A stretch of 64,000 nucleotides of DNA from an uncultured Asticcacaulis sp. (GTDB lineage Bacteria > Pseudomonadota > Alphaproteobacteria > Caulobacterales > Caulobacteraceae), in NCBI GenBank assembly GCA_936940865.1, contig CAKZJB010000051.1, positions 62,001 to 126,000 of the forward strand, given 5' to 3'. Position 1 is the stretch's first letter, and each line of letters begins with the position of its first letter. Of this stretch, positions 1-9,562 are shown one piece after another. The notes under the pieces are model-generated. The model did not search any database and was not told where the DNA came from. It worked only from the letters and a program-made list of their open reading frames with translations. The translations under genes and the position numbers were made by a program.

Positions 1-82
1 GGGGATATTTCCAGTTACATAGCGTCAAATCGGATCACCGCCACGGGCCGCGTTCGCCCTTGGTTTTTTGGGGTTTCGCGGC

Positions 83-2035
83 ATGCGTCACACGCCTTTG
101 CGCGCCTTTTCGCCCCTTCGGCGTCTTGCAGCCCTGGCGCTTGCCTGCCTGGGCCTCAGCCTCGGTCTGGGCGCGGTCGTAACCGGCTGCAACCGTCATG
201 AAGCCGCCGACGCCGGGCCGCAGGCCATGGTCGCACGTACGGCCGACGACCATTCCTACGCCCGTCCCCAGGAAGTCCGCGTACGTCATGTCGACCTCGA
301 CCTGACCGCCGATTTCCAGGCGCGCCAGCTCAGGGGCACGGCGACGCTCAAGCTCGAATCCAAGGCCAACGCCAAGCAGGTCGTGCTCGACGTCAAGGAT
401 CTGGCCATCGAGAGGGTGACGGATGCCTCGGGCGCGCCGCTGAAATACGCGCTGGGCAAGACCGATCCGATGATGGGACAGTCGCTGACGGTCGAACTGC
501 CGCAGGGGGCGCAGACGATCGTGGTGCGCTATCACACCGAAAAGAGCGGGTCGGCGCTGCAGTGGCTCGATCCGCAGCAGACCGCCGGCAAGCAGAAGCC
601 CTTTCTGTTCAGCCAAGGCGAGGAAATCAACACCCGCACCTGGATTCCGACACAGGACAGTCCGGCTGTCCGCCAGACCTATTCCGCACGCATAACCGTG
701 CCTTCGGATCTGGTCGCGGTAATGAGCGCCAAGCGCCTGACGCCGGACGGAGAGGCTGTGCCCGGTCATGCCTCGCAGCGCACCTTCCGCTTCGAGATGG
801 ATCAGCCCGTGGCCCCTTACCTGATCGCCCTGGCGGTCGGGGATATCGGCTTCAAGGAAGAGGGCAAGCGTACCGGCGTCTATGCCGAAAAGGCCGTTCT
901 GGACAAGGCGGCGTATGAGTTCGCCGATATGGAACAGATGCTCGACGCCGCCGAGAAGCTCTACGGTCCGTACAAGTGGGGCCGCTACGACGTGTTGGTC
1001 CTGCCGCCGTCCTTCCCCTATGGCGGCATGGAAAACCCGACCCTGACCTTTGCTACGCCGACCGTCCTGGCTGGCGACCGGTCGCTGGTCTCGCTGGTGG
1101 CGCACGAACTGGCCCATTCCTGGTCAGGCAACCTCGTGACCAACGCGACCTGGGAAGACTTCTGGCTGAATGAAGGCTTCACCGTCTATTTCGAGAACCG
1201 CATCATGGAGCAGGTCTATGGCAAGGACCGCGCCGACATGCTCAAGGTGCTGGGCTACAACGACCTGCTGACCGACATGAAGCAGATCGAGGCCGACGGC
1301 CATCCCGAATTCACCAGGCTCCATCCCGACCTGAAGGGCATCGATCCGGACGACTACTTCTCGGATGTGCCGTACGAAAAGGGCGCCGCCTTCCTGCGCA
1401 TGCTGGAGCAGCGCTTCGGCCGCAAAAAGCTCGATGCCTATCTCAAGGGCTATTTCAGCCGCTATGCCTTCCAAAGCATGACGACCGAAGCCTTCCTGGC
1501 CGACCTGCGCCAGCACCTGCTGCACAATGACAGCGATCTGGAAAAGCAGCTGAAGATCAACGACTGGCTCTACGGCACCGGTCTGCCCGACAACGTCGTG
1601 GTTCCGACTTCGCCGTTGCTCGACCAGGTGTCGCAGCAGATCAGCGCCTTTGCCGGCGGGGCCGACGCCAAGGCGCTGGATACCAAGGACTATGCCTATC
1701 CGCAGTGGGTCTATTTCCTCAGCCATATGCCGGATAGCCTGACGGTCGACCGGATGGCGGCGCTGGACAGCGCCTTCGACTTTACCCATTCCCACAATTC
1801 GGAAATCGAGTTCGCCTGGCTGATGCTGGCCGTGCAGCACCACTACACGCCCGCCCTGCCCACCTTGCGGGAATTCCTGATCGGGCAGGGACGCGGCAAG
1901 TTCTGCACGCCGCTGTACCGGGCGTTGATGCAGCAGCCGGGCTGGGGACTGGACCTTGCGCATCGCATCTATAACGAGGCGCGCCCGGGCTATCATGAAC
2001 TGACGCGGGCCCAGGTCGACAAGGTGATGAAATAA
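83..2035 (+). CDS. M1-family zinc aminopeptidase, putative lipoprotein
   Basis: GGMENPTL exopeptidase motif and HELAHSWSGN...NEGFTVYFE zinc motif; N-terminal hydrophobic segment ending VVTGC (lipobox-like). ORF opens at 68; ATG 83 is an alternative start. Confidence 0.93.
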   Translation: MRHTPLRAFSPLRRLAALALACLGLSLGLGAVVTGCNRHEAADAGPQAMVARTADDHSYARPQEVRVRHVDLDLTADFQARQLRGTATLKLESKANAKQVVLDVKDLAIERVTDASGAPLKYALGKTDPMMGQSLTVELPQGAQTIVVRYHTEKSGSALQWLDPQQTAGKQKPFLFSQGEEINTRTWIPTQDSPAVRQTYSARITVPSDLVAVMSAKRLTPDGEAVPGHASQRTFRFEMDQPVAPYLIALAVGDIGFKEEGKRTGVYAEKAVLDKAAYEFADMEQMLDAAEKLYGPYKWGRYDVLVLPPSFPYGGMENPTLTFATPTVLAGDRSLVSLVAHELAHSWSGNLVTNATWEDFWLNEGFTVYFENRIMEQVYGKDRADMLKVLGYNDLLTDMKQIEADGHPEFTRLHPDLKGIDPDDYFSDVPYEKGAAFLRMLEQRFGRKKLDAYLKGYFSRYAFQSMTTEAFLADLRQHLLHNDSDLEKQLKINDWLYGTGLPDNVVVPTSPLLDQVSQQISAFAGGADAKALDTKDYAYPQWVYFLSHMPDSLTVDRMAALDSAFDFTHSHNSEIEFAWLMLAVQHHYTPALPTLREFLIGQGRGKFCTPLYRALMQQPGWGLDLAHRIYNEARPGYHELTRAQVDKVMK

Positions 2036-2036
2036 G

Positions 2037-2065
2037 AAAAGCCGGTCTCGTGGACCGGCTTTTTC
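2037..2065. terminator. Rho-independent terminator (bidirectional) after aminopeptidase
   Basis: AAAAGCCGGTC-TCGTG-GACCGGCTTTTT hairpin with A/T flanks, between convergent genes. Confidence 0.85.
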
Positions 2066-2085
2066 CATTATCCTCCCGGCAGATC

Positions 2086-3129
2086 TTACCGTTTCACGTC
2101 GAAGCTGCCGCCCGACAGGAAGTCGACCAGTTCAAGATGCGTCGCCAGGCTGATATCGCCGGGCTGGCCGTGTTTCAGGCAGCCGCAGGCGATGCCGTAA
2201 TTCAGCGCCGTCTGGTCGTCCTCGCCCAGGATCAGGCCGTGCAAGACGCCCGTGGCAAAGGCGTCGCCGCCGCCGATGCGGTCGACAATGCCGGCGATAT
2301 CGTAGGTTTCCGTCTCCAGTGCGCGTTCGCGGGTAAACATCTGGCCCGACAGCCTGTTATGGTCGGCGCTGACCTGGGTGCGGCGCGTCGAGACCATGCG
2401 CTTCAGATGCGGAAACTGCGCGAAGGCGAAGTCGGCGGCGTTGTGCTCGCGCACCGGAGTCGCGTCGGCGCCGTCGAACTTGCGCCCAAATACGAGCTCG
2501 ATATCGCGGTGGCCGCCGAACATCAGGTCGGCCTCGGCCATCAGGCCGCGGATCAGGGTCGGCGCGTCGCCGCCCCAGGCCTGCCACAGGGTGGGGCGAT
2601 AGTTGCAGTCGAAGGAAACGTTGACGCCCAGCTTGCGCGCGGTCTGCATCGCCTTGAGCGCGGCGGCGACGCTGTTGGGGCCGAGCGCGGCCGTGACGCC
2701 CGACACGTGCAGCCAGCTCGCGCCTTTCACGAGCTTCGTCCAGTTGAAGCGCGAGAAGCGCGCCGTGGCAAAGGCCGAGCCCGCGCGATCGTAGACGATG
2801 TCGGAGCGACGGTGGATGGCGCCGGGCGTCAGGAAATACAGCCCCATGCGGCCGGGCGCGGTGAAGACGCTGCCGGTTTCGACGCCCCAGCGGCGCAGTT
2901 CGTTGACCGCGCCCTGGCCCAGCGCGTTTTCCGGCACGACGCTGATCATCCTGGCCGCGTGGCCGAGACGGGCAAGGCCGACGGCGACATTGGCCTCCGC
3001 GCCGCCGACGAAGGGCTCGATCAGCGGCAATTCATCGAGCAGGCGGCCGCCCGTGGCGGTCATGCGCAGCAGGAGCTCGCCAAAGGCGACGAAAGGGGCG
3101 GAAGGCGCGGAAGCGGGAGCGTTGGACAT
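2086..3129 (-). CDS. kdgK: PfkB-family sugar kinase, probable 2-keto-3-deoxygluconate kinase
   Basis: N-terminal GGAEANVAVGLARLG and C-terminal DRIGGGDAFATG PfkB motifs; context with kdu/uxa genes. Start taken at MSNAPAS. Confidence 0.88.
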   Translation of the reverse strand: MSNAPASAPSAPFVAFGELLLRMTATGGRLLDELPLIEPFVGGAEANVAVGLARLGHAARMISVVPENALGQGAVNELRRWGVETGSVFTAPGRMGLYFLTPGAIHRRSDIVYDRAGSAFATARFSRFNWTKLVKGASWLHVSGVTAALGPNSVAAALKAMQTARKLGVNVSFDCNYRPTLWQAWGGDAPTLIRGLMAEADLMFGGHRDIELVFGRKFDGADATPVREHNAADFAFAQFPHLKRMVSTRRTQVSADHNRLSGQMFTRERALETETYDIAGIVDRIGGGDAFATGVLHGLILGEDDQTALNYGIACGCLKHGQPGDISLATHLELVDFLSGGSFDVKR

Positions 3130-3177
3130 GGGGTAATTCTTTGCAGACTTTGCGGTCTTTGCAATCCTGGGCATGAA

Positions 3178-3191
3178 TGACACCGGTGTTT
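3178..3191. promoter_or_regulatory. Putative hexuronate regulon operator upstream of kdgK
   Basis: TGACACCGGTGTTT, near-perfect match to the recurrent TGACACCGGTGTCA palindrome, about 50 bp upstream of the kdgK start. Confidence 0.7.
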
Positions 3192-3247
3192 CTAACGATT
3201 GGGTGGCCTCAGGTCGAGGCGCGGGTGGCGAAAAAATGAAGGCTGAC

Positions 3248-3280
3248 AAAAAAAGTGGGCGCCGGACGAATCCGGCGCCC
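3248..3280 (-). terminator. Rho-independent terminator of TonB-dependent receptor gene
   Basis: On the minus strand GGGCGCCGGATTCGTCCGGCGCCC followed by ACTTTTTTT. Confidence 0.8.
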
Positions 3281-3306
3281 CGAGGCGGCCTTAAAGGCGG
3301 AAAGCT

Positions 3307-6306
3307 TTAGTACTTGTAGCGCGCGCCCAGATAATAGGTGCGGCCGGGATGCGAATAGTCGAGCAGCAGGTTCTGACCGGTATTGCCTTGGGCAGTATTG
3401 TACTGGTCGTTGCGGTCGTCGTACTGGTCGGTAAGGTTCAGGCCTTCGAAGACGAAGGTCCAGTTTTTGTTGAACTTCCACGTGGCCTGGGTATCGACAT
3501 TGGTCGTGCCGTTCTTGCCCTGGAAATCGGCGCCCGAACCCGGAAGGATGAGCGATTCATACTCCGAGCGGTGGGCCACCGAGACCCGGGCGGAGAAGCG
3601 CGAGTCTTCGTAGTACAGGGTAGTGTTCCAGGATTCCGGCGACAGGCCCAGTAGCGGCGCGGTCCGATAGGTATAGGTGACCGTATGAGTCGTCGCGTTC
3701 GAGGTCGAAGCCGTAACATACTGGATGTTCGATTCGACATGCGTGTAGTTCACGATGCCGCCGAAGTGCTTCAGGAAGCCCGGCAGGAAGGTGAACGGCT
3801 TCTGCATCGACAGTTCGTAACCCTTCAGCGTGCCGCCCGGCGTGTTGATCGGCTGGGTGACCAGGTACAGGGTCGAAGCGTCCTGGCCGGTGCCGGCCAG
3901 GATGCTGGTGTCGAAGCCCGTATCACCGAAGGTCTTGTAGCTGGCGGCCGTCTGGATATAGGACTTGATGTCCTTCTGGAACAGGGCTGCCGAGAACAGG
4001 GTTTCCTTGTCCGGATACCATTCGATGCTGAGGTCGGCGGTGTTGGCCCGAACCGGGTTGAGGTACGGGTTGCCCACGCTCAGCATCTGGCTGCTGGTCG
4101 TGATCGAGCCGCCCGGCGTCAGGCTTTGCAGGGTGGGACGCGACATCGTCTTGGCCGCGGCGATACGGACGTAGAGGTTGTCCAGCGGCTGGATCGAGAC
4201 GTTCAGGGCCGGCAGGGTATCGGTGTAGCTGCGGTTGATCGTCGTGAGCACCGCCGATGTGCCCTTGCCGACCAGGCCGGTCGAGGTCTCATCGGTCTTG
4301 ACCACGCGGACGCCGATATTTCCACGCACCGGCATGTTGAACAGGTCATGGTGGAAGTCGACCTGGAAGTAGCTGGCGGCATCTTCCTCGGTCGCGCTGC
4401 GATTATTGGCGCGCGAAGACGAGTTGGTGTTGTTGAGCGTGAAGGTGCCGTAGCTGTTGGTGCAGCCGCAGGTATAGTCGGTCGTCGAGCGGATCAGGTC
4501 GAGGTTCGGCGTCAGGAAGGTGTTGCCGGCCAGGGATACTGTCTGGGAATATTTGCCAATATCGCCGTTAAGCAGGGCATTCATGCCGGCCGAATAAAGC
4601 GTCGACGCCGATTCATCCCGTGAAGGAACGCCGGTCGCGGGCACGTACGTCACGCGGCCGAATTCCGTCGACGTGAAGTCGTAGCGCTTTTTCGAGACGC
4701 CGGCCTTCAGCACGAAGGTGTCATTGAGCTCGTAGTTGAAATCAACCTTGGCAGTGGCGAACTGGTTGTCGACGCTTTGCGGGCGCAGACGGATCAGTGA
4801 GGCATCACCCGTCGTCGTGGCGGTGGTAAGGTTGTTCGAGCCGGGCGTCGAAGTCGAGTTGGCCGGTATGTTGGGCGAGAACGACCAGTAGCAGGCCTGG
4901 CTGACGTTGCAGCCGGTCGGCGACGTGCCGTAATTGAACACCGGATGGCGGCTGTCGGTGAAGTCGTACGAGTATCCGGTGACGTTGTACGAATCCCAGT
5001 CGAAAGTCGTCTGTTCGGGGTTGCCCTGGAACGAGTCGGAGGCGCCGATCAGGACCTTCATCTTCAGCTTGTCGCCGATGTTCTGGTCCCAGCCGAGGTT
5101 GACCTGCTTGAAGATCGTCTTCAGCGCATCATAGCGGTGTTCCGCACGGATATCGACGTTGTCAAACGTGCCCTTGTAAAGCGTGCCTTCGCTGTCGATC
5201 GCATAATTGTAGATCTTCGTCTTCGGCAGGCCTGCACCCGAGCGGCTGAAAGAGATGGCTTCCAGGTCGTACTCGTCACGATTGGCGGTGAATTCCGCAT
5301 ACATGGCGTCGAGGGTGATCAGGGTGTCGGGGTTCGGCCGCATCTGGAACGAGCCCGTCATGCCGAGGCGGGTCTGGTCGGTGATGAAGCGGGAATAACG
5401 CGGAATGCGCGGGTGCAGCGCGTTCGAGATCTTGAGCGCTTCGGGATCGGTGATAGTGCCGCTGGCCGGAATTGCCGTAAAGGTCGTGCCGCCATTAGTC
5501 GAATAGGAAGCGAACCGGCCCACCGTCGACGGGCTGAAGGCGTTTTCCCAGCGCGTCGTGTTGGGACCTTCCTCCTGGATGGTGTTGTGGCCGTAGGCGA
5601 CCGAGAACAGCGCGCCCAGCTTGCCGTCGGCCCAGCGGTTGGACACCAGGAACGAGCCGCGGCCACCGGGCTTCTTGCTCAGGTCGTTATACGACGCCTG
5701 GGCGCTGCCAGCCATGGTGAAGCCCTTGTAGTCGAAGGGGCGGGCGGTCTGCAGGTCGACCGTGGCGCCGAGGCTGCCTTCTTCGATCTCGGCCGACAGC
5801 GACTTGCGGATGGTGATCGAGTTGAACAGATCGGACGCAAAGACGTTGAAGTCGAAGCCGCGGCCGCGGTTGGCGCCGCCGGACGAGTCCTTGCCGCCGG
5901 TCGTCGCCTGGGCCTCGAGGCCGTTGAGGCGGACGCGCGTGAAGTCGGAGTTGAGGCCGCGGACGGTGATGGTGCGGCCTTCGCCGCCATCGCGGTCGAT
6001 GGCGACGCCCGGAATGCGCTGAATCGATTCGGCGAGGTTGAGGTCGGGAAACTGCGCGATGTCCTCGGACTTGATGACATCGACGATCATGTCTTCCTTT
6101 TTCTTCGCGTTGATCGCCGTTTGCAGCGAACCGCGGAAGCCGGTGACGATGACGACGTCGTTGTCGGCGGGCTTGGCGGCAGCCGGTGCGGTCTGTGCGA
6201 ACGTCGGAGCGGCGGTCAACAGCGCGCCGCAGGACACACCGAGCGCCAGAAGCGCGCGGCGCCGGAATTGAGGCGCAGTTGTAGCGTTGGCGGATTTGGT
6301 ACTCAT
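3307..6306 (-). CDS. TonB-dependent receptor (pectin/oligogalacturonide-locus type)
   Basis: 999 aa; signal peptide; VIVTGFRGSLQTA TonB-box-like region; plug motif SIQRIPGVAIDRDGGEGRTITVRGL; C-terminal YYLGARYKY beta-barrel end. Confidence 0.93.
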   Translation of the reverse strand: MSTKSANATTAPQFRRRALLALGVSCGALLTAAPTFAQTAPAAAKPADNDVVIVTGFRGSLQTAINAKKKEDMIVDVIKSEDIAQFPDLNLAESIQRIPGVAIDRDGGEGRTITVRGLNSDFTRVRLNGLEAQATTGGKDSSGGANRGRGFDFNVFASDLFNSITIRKSLSAEIEEGSLGATVDLQTARPFDYKGFTMAGSAQASYNDLSKKPGGRGSFLVSNRWADGKLGALFSVAYGHNTIQEEGPNTTRWENAFSPSTVGRFASYSTNGGTTFTAIPASGTITDPEALKISNALHPRIPRYSRFITDQTRLGMTGSFQMRPNPDTLITLDAMYAEFTANRDEYDLEAISFSRSGAGLPKTKIYNYAIDSEGTLYKGTFDNVDIRAEHRYDALKTIFKQVNLGWDQNIGDKLKMKVLIGASDSFQGNPEQTTFDWDSYNVTGYSYDFTDSRHPVFNYGTSPTGCNVSQACYWSFSPNIPANSTSTPGSNNLTTATTTGDASLIRLRPQSVDNQFATAKVDFNYELNDTFVLKAGVSKKRYDFTSTEFGRVTYVPATGVPSRDESASTLYSAGMNALLNGDIGKYSQTVSLAGNTFLTPNLDLIRSTTDYTCGCTNSYGTFTLNNTNSSSRANNRSATEEDAASYFQVDFHHDLFNMPVRGNIGVRVVKTDETSTGLVGKGTSAVLTTINRSYTDTLPALNVSIQPLDNLYVRIAAAKTMSRPTLQSLTPGGSITTSSQMLSVGNPYLNPVRANTADLSIEWYPDKETLFSAALFQKDIKSYIQTAASYKTFGDTGFDTSILAGTGQDASTLYLVTQPINTPGGTLKGYELSMQKPFTFLPGFLKHFGGIVNYTHVESNIQYVTASTSNATTHTVTYTYRTAPLLGLSPESWNTTLYYEDSRFSARVSVAHRSEYESLILPGSGADFQGKNGTTNVDTQATWKFNKNWTFVFEGLNLTDQYDDRNDQYNTAQGNTGQNLLLDYSHPGRTYYLGARYKY

Positions 6307-6421
6307 CTCTTTTTTACTCCCCGTTGGCCGATTTATCGCGGTGCCTTATCCCGCGGCATCGGAATTGTGGTTAAAGGTCGCCTGTAAAGGTCAATTTTTA
6401 CTTATTGGATATTGATCCAAC

Positions 6422-6435
6422 TGACACCGGTGTCA
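6422..6435. promoter_or_regulatory. Putative operator (perfect palindrome) upstream of TonB-dependent receptor
   Basis: TGACACCGGTGTCA, perfect 14-bp palindrome; an adjacent inverted repeat TTGGAT-ATTG-ATCCAA lies at 6405-6420. Confidence 0.78.
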
Positions 6436-6508
6436 TTAGCGCGAAGGCACTTATGGCACTGAATGTGTCGGGAATTAGACATAAAAAAAATCCGGGGACA
6501 AGGCAATA

Positions 6509-6522
6509 AGACACCGGTAGCA
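6509..6522. promoter_or_regulatory. Putative operator copy (degenerate)
   Basis: AGACACCGGTAGCA, shares the ACACCGGT core. Confidence 0.5.
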
Positions 6523-6560
6523 CCGGCGATTTGCAGTTAACCACACCAGTGCGCTATTTT

Positions 6561-6574
6561 TGCCACCGGTGTCA
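6561..6574. promoter_or_regulatory. Putative operator copy
   Basis: TGCCACCGGTGTCA, 13/14 match to the consensus. Confidence 0.68.
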
Positions 6575-6593
6575 AACCACATTGTGGAACTGT

Positions 6594-7439
6594 TCAGGCC
6601 AATTCCGCCGTTTTGGGCGTTGCGGGCGCCGTCTTGAGCTGGAGCACTGGCGAGGCGAGGGGGCCCGAGAAGGTGACGACCGAGGATTGCCCCGGGAGTA
6701 TGTCGTGGATACCGGTGGTGGCGCCGGACGAGATCAGCTGGCCGCGCTTCAGGGGGCGGCCGCGCGCCGCCAGATGGCCGGCCAGCCAGGCAATCGCCTT
6801 GAGCGGTCCACCGGGCATGGTGAACAGACCGCCGCTGCCGACGACCTGGCCGTCGATTTCCGTGCGGGCGGTAAACCCTTTTACGGCATGTTCGTTCAGC
6901 ACGTTGACGGTCGAGTCGGAATCGAACTCAGCCAGTTTCTCACCGAGGATCAGGCCGAAATTGTTGCCGAAGTCCGATGCGACGACGGTCGGACCCAGTG
7001 CGTTGATTGTGGGCAGCGGCGATCCGGCCATTTCGATGCCGGCGAATACCGCGTCGATCAGGCGCAGCGCCTCTTCGTCCGAGTATTCGGTCTTGGCGGG
7101 GTCGGCATCATGGTCGATGCGGAAGACGAACTCGGCCTCGACGGCCGCGAAGCCGCCGACGAAGACCGGCAGGGTCACCGGGCCGGTATAGTCCTTGAAG
7201 GTTGGCGCGAAGATCGGTCCGGCCAGGCGCTCGGTATTGTGTTCCGCCTGCTTGTCCGGCGCCAGGCGGCCGATCTTCCAGCCGATGACGGGCTGGTTCC
7301 ACAGGGCTATGGCGCGTTCCTGGATGGCGTAGGAGTCCTCCAGCCGCGAGGGAATGTCACCGGGATAGGCATTAAGCGCTTTGGCCGCGCGGCGGGCGGC
7401 TACGAAGCGTTGCGCAATGTCGTCATGGGTCATGGTCAT
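6594..7439 (-). CDS. Fumarylacetoacetate hydrolase-superfamily / 2-keto-4-pentenoate hydratase-like protein
   Basis: Motifs GWKIGRLAPDKQAEHN, VEAEFVFRIDHDADP and AIAWLAGHLAARGRPLKRGQLISSGATTG are typical of MhpD-like hydratases. Start taken at MTMTHDD. Confidence 0.82.
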   Translation of the reverse strand: MTMTHDDIAQRFVAARRAAKALNAYPGDIPSRLEDSYAIQERAIALWNQPVIGWKIGRLAPDKQAEHNTERLAGPIFAPTFKDYTGPVTLPVFVGGFAAVEAEFVFRIDHDADPAKTEYSDEEALRLIDAVFAGIEMAGSPLPTINALGPTVVASDFGNNFGLILGEKLAEFDSDSTVNVLNEHAVKGFTARTEIDGQVVGSGGLFTMPGGPLKAIAWLAGHLAARGRPLKRGQLISSGATTGIHDILPGQSSVVTFSGPLASPVLQLKTAPATPKTAELA

Positions 7440-7475
7440 CTCCCGGGACAGTCCTGAAGGGTCATGCCTCCTACA

Positions 7476-7489
7476 GGAAACCGGTGTCA
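7476..7489. promoter_or_regulatory. Putative operator upstream of FAH-family gene
   Basis: GGAAACCGGTGTCA about 40 bp upstream of the start codon. Confidence 0.65.
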
Positions 7490-7757
7490 GGATGCAAGGG
7501 GATAACGGCGATTGACAGTGGCCCGATCTTTGGCCGCCCGATGGCAGGTTGACATGCGGGCGGATCGGTTCGGCGCCCTGCCTGTACGCCCCAGGTCGCA
7601 GACCTGTTTCTGCCGCTGCTCGGGGCGTCCGGAGCGCTAAATCTTGAAAAAATAGTGAAGAGGGCATGCTGCCTGACGGGGGAAAGGGAGATGTGCTTCC
7701 GTCGGGCGAAGCTGTACGCGCCCTCTTCAACCCGGACAAAGGGCGGCGACCTGAAGC

Positions 7758-7800
7758 CTCATGCCGAAAAGTGGAGGCCACTTTTCGGATTAACATGAGG
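7758..7800. repeat. Intergenic nested palindrome, REP-like element
   Basis: CCTCATG / CCGAAAAGTGG-AGG-CCACTTTTCGG / CATGAGG: 11-bp perfect arms nested in 7-bp outer arms. Confidence 0.7.
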
Positions 7801-7844
7801 CGTTACAAATAGTCGGCCGCCGGGCCGGGATTTGATTACTCGCG

Positions 7845-8603
7845 TTAACGCGCCAGCCAGCCGCCATCGACGGGGATGACCGCGCCGTTGACATAGTCCG
7901 AAGCCGCCGCGGCCAGGAAGACGGCCGTGCCGCCGAGGTCGGACGGCAGGCCCCAGCGGCCGGCGGGGATACGGTCGAGGATGGCCTTTTCGCGTGCCTC
8001 GTCGGCGCGGATCTGCGCCGTGTTGTCGGTCGCCATGTAGCCAGGGGCGATGGCGTTGATGTTGAGGCCTTTATTGGCCCATTCGTTGGCCAGAAGGCGC
8101 GTGATGCCGGCGATGCCCGACTTCGACGCGGTGTAGCTGGGCACGCGGATGCCGCCCTGGAAGCTCAGCATCGAGGCGATGTTGATGATCTTGCCGCGGC
8201 CCTGGGCGATCATGTGGCGGCCGGCGGCCTGGGCCATGAAGAAGGCGCCCTTGATGTTGACGTTCATGACGTCGTCCCAATCCTTTTCGGAGAAGTCGAC
8301 GGCATCCTGGCGGCGGATCAGGCCGGCATTGTTGACGAGGATGTCGAGGCCGCCGAGGCCTTCGACCGTTTCCCTGACGATGCGCTCGACCGGCTCGATG
8401 GTGATCAGGTTGGCGTCGATATTGAGAAAGCGGCGGCCAAGCGCCTTGACCTTCTCGCCGGTTTCGTCGGCCGGCACGATGCCGGCGGCGGCGATGTCGG
8501 CGCCGGCTTCGGCCAGGGCCAGCGCGATGCCCTGTCCCAGGCCGGTATTGGCGCCGGTGACGAGAGCGACCCTGCCGCTCAGATCGAATGCATTGAGAGC
8601 CAT
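7845..8603 (-). CDS. kduD: 2-dehydro-3-deoxy-D-gluconate 5-dehydrogenase (SDR family)
   Basis: SDR motifs VTGANTGLGQGIA, NNAG, YTASK; C-terminal YVNGAVIPVDGGWLAR; adjacent to kduI. Confidence 0.9.
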   Translation of the reverse strand: MALNAFDLSGRVALVTGANTGLGQGIALALAEAGADIAAAGIVPADETGEKVKALGRRFLNIDANLITIEPVERIVRETVEGLGGLDILVNNAGLIRRQDAVDFSEKDWDDVMNVNIKGAFFMAQAAGRHMIAQGRGKIINIASMLSFQGGIRVPSYTASKSGIAGITRLLANEWANKGLNINAIAPGYMATDNTAQIRADEAREKAILDRIPAGRWGLPSDLGGTAVFLAAAASDYVNGAVIPVDGGWLAR

Positions 8604-8626
8604 TTTTATATTTCCCTGTAGGCGCT

Positions 8627-9490
8627 TTACGCGAGCTGGCAGATGTCGAGGACGTTCATGTCCGTGTAGTCGAGGTTTTCGCCGCCCATGGCCCAGATGA
8701 AGGCATAGTTCGACGTGCCGGCGCCCATATGGATCGACCACGGGGGCGAGACGACGGCTTCGTTGTTCTGCATGACGATGTGACGCGCCTTGTCGGGTTC
8801 GCCCATGAAGTGGAAGACGCGGTCGTTTTCGCCGAGGTTGAAGTAGAAATAGACTTCCGAACGGCGGTCGTGCAGGTGCGGCGGCATGGTGTTCCACACG
8901 CTGCCCGGGGCCAGGATGGTCAGGCCCAGCAGCAGCTTGCACGATTTCGCGGTGGTGGGCACGATGTATTGATAGATGACGCGCTGGTTGGACGTTTCCA
9001 GCGAACCGCGCTCAAGCGGCACGGCCTTGTCGATCGAGATCTTCACCGTCTCGTAGCGGGCGTGAGCCGGCGTCGAGGTCAGGTAGAAAAGGGCAGGGGT
9101 ACCGGTGTCATTTGACGAAAAAAGCACCTCCTTGGTGCCCATCGGAATGTAGAGGCCGTCCTTCGGCGCCAGGTCGTAGTCGACGCCATCGACCTTTACC
9201 TTGCCGGCGCCTGACCCGACGTTGATCACGCCCAGTTCGCGGCGTTCCAGGAAGGGATGGCCGGCGGCCGAGGCCGGCTCTGTCTGGTCGGGCAGCTTCA
9301 CCGTGCCGGTGGTGGGCGCCACGCCGCCGACGACGAAGCGTTCGAAGTGGGTGTAGTTGAGCACGACCTGGCCCGGCTGGAACAGCCCGCTCATCAGGTA
9401 CTTGTCACGCAGACCTTCAGTGTCCGCGCCCTGCATCATGTCGGGATGCGTGGCGTGGTAGATTTTTTTATAGAGCGAGGTTTGACACAT
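8627..9490 (-). CDS. kduI: 5-dehydro-4-deoxy-D-glucuronate isomerase
   Basis: KduI-characteristic sequences [22 protein letters not shown] and [25 protein letters not shown]; neighbour of kduD. Confidence 0.93.
   Translation of the reverse strand: MCQTSLYKKIYHATHPDMMQGADTEGLRDKYLMSGLFQPGQVVLNYTHFERFVVGGVAPTTGTVKLPDQTEPASAAGHPFLERRELGVINVGSGAGKVKVDGVDYDLAPKDGLYIPMGTKEVLFSSNDTGTPALFYLTSTPAHARYETVKISIDKAVPLERGSLETSNQRVIYQYIVPTTAKSCKLLLGLTILAPGSVWNTMPPHLHDRRSEVYFYFNLGENDRVFHFMGEPDKARHIVMQNNEAVVSPPWSIHMGAGTSNYAFIWAMGGENLDYTDMNVLDICQLA
9097..9110. promoter_or_regulatory. Operator-like sequence inside kduI coding region
   Basis: GGGTACCGGTGTCA matches the CCGGTGTCA half plus core. Confidence 0.4.
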
Positions 9491-9562
9491 GGTCGGTAGT
9501 CTCCGGGAAGGTCGATAGCCGTTTTGATCATTAACAATCAAAACGACTCAAATTCAAGCGTC

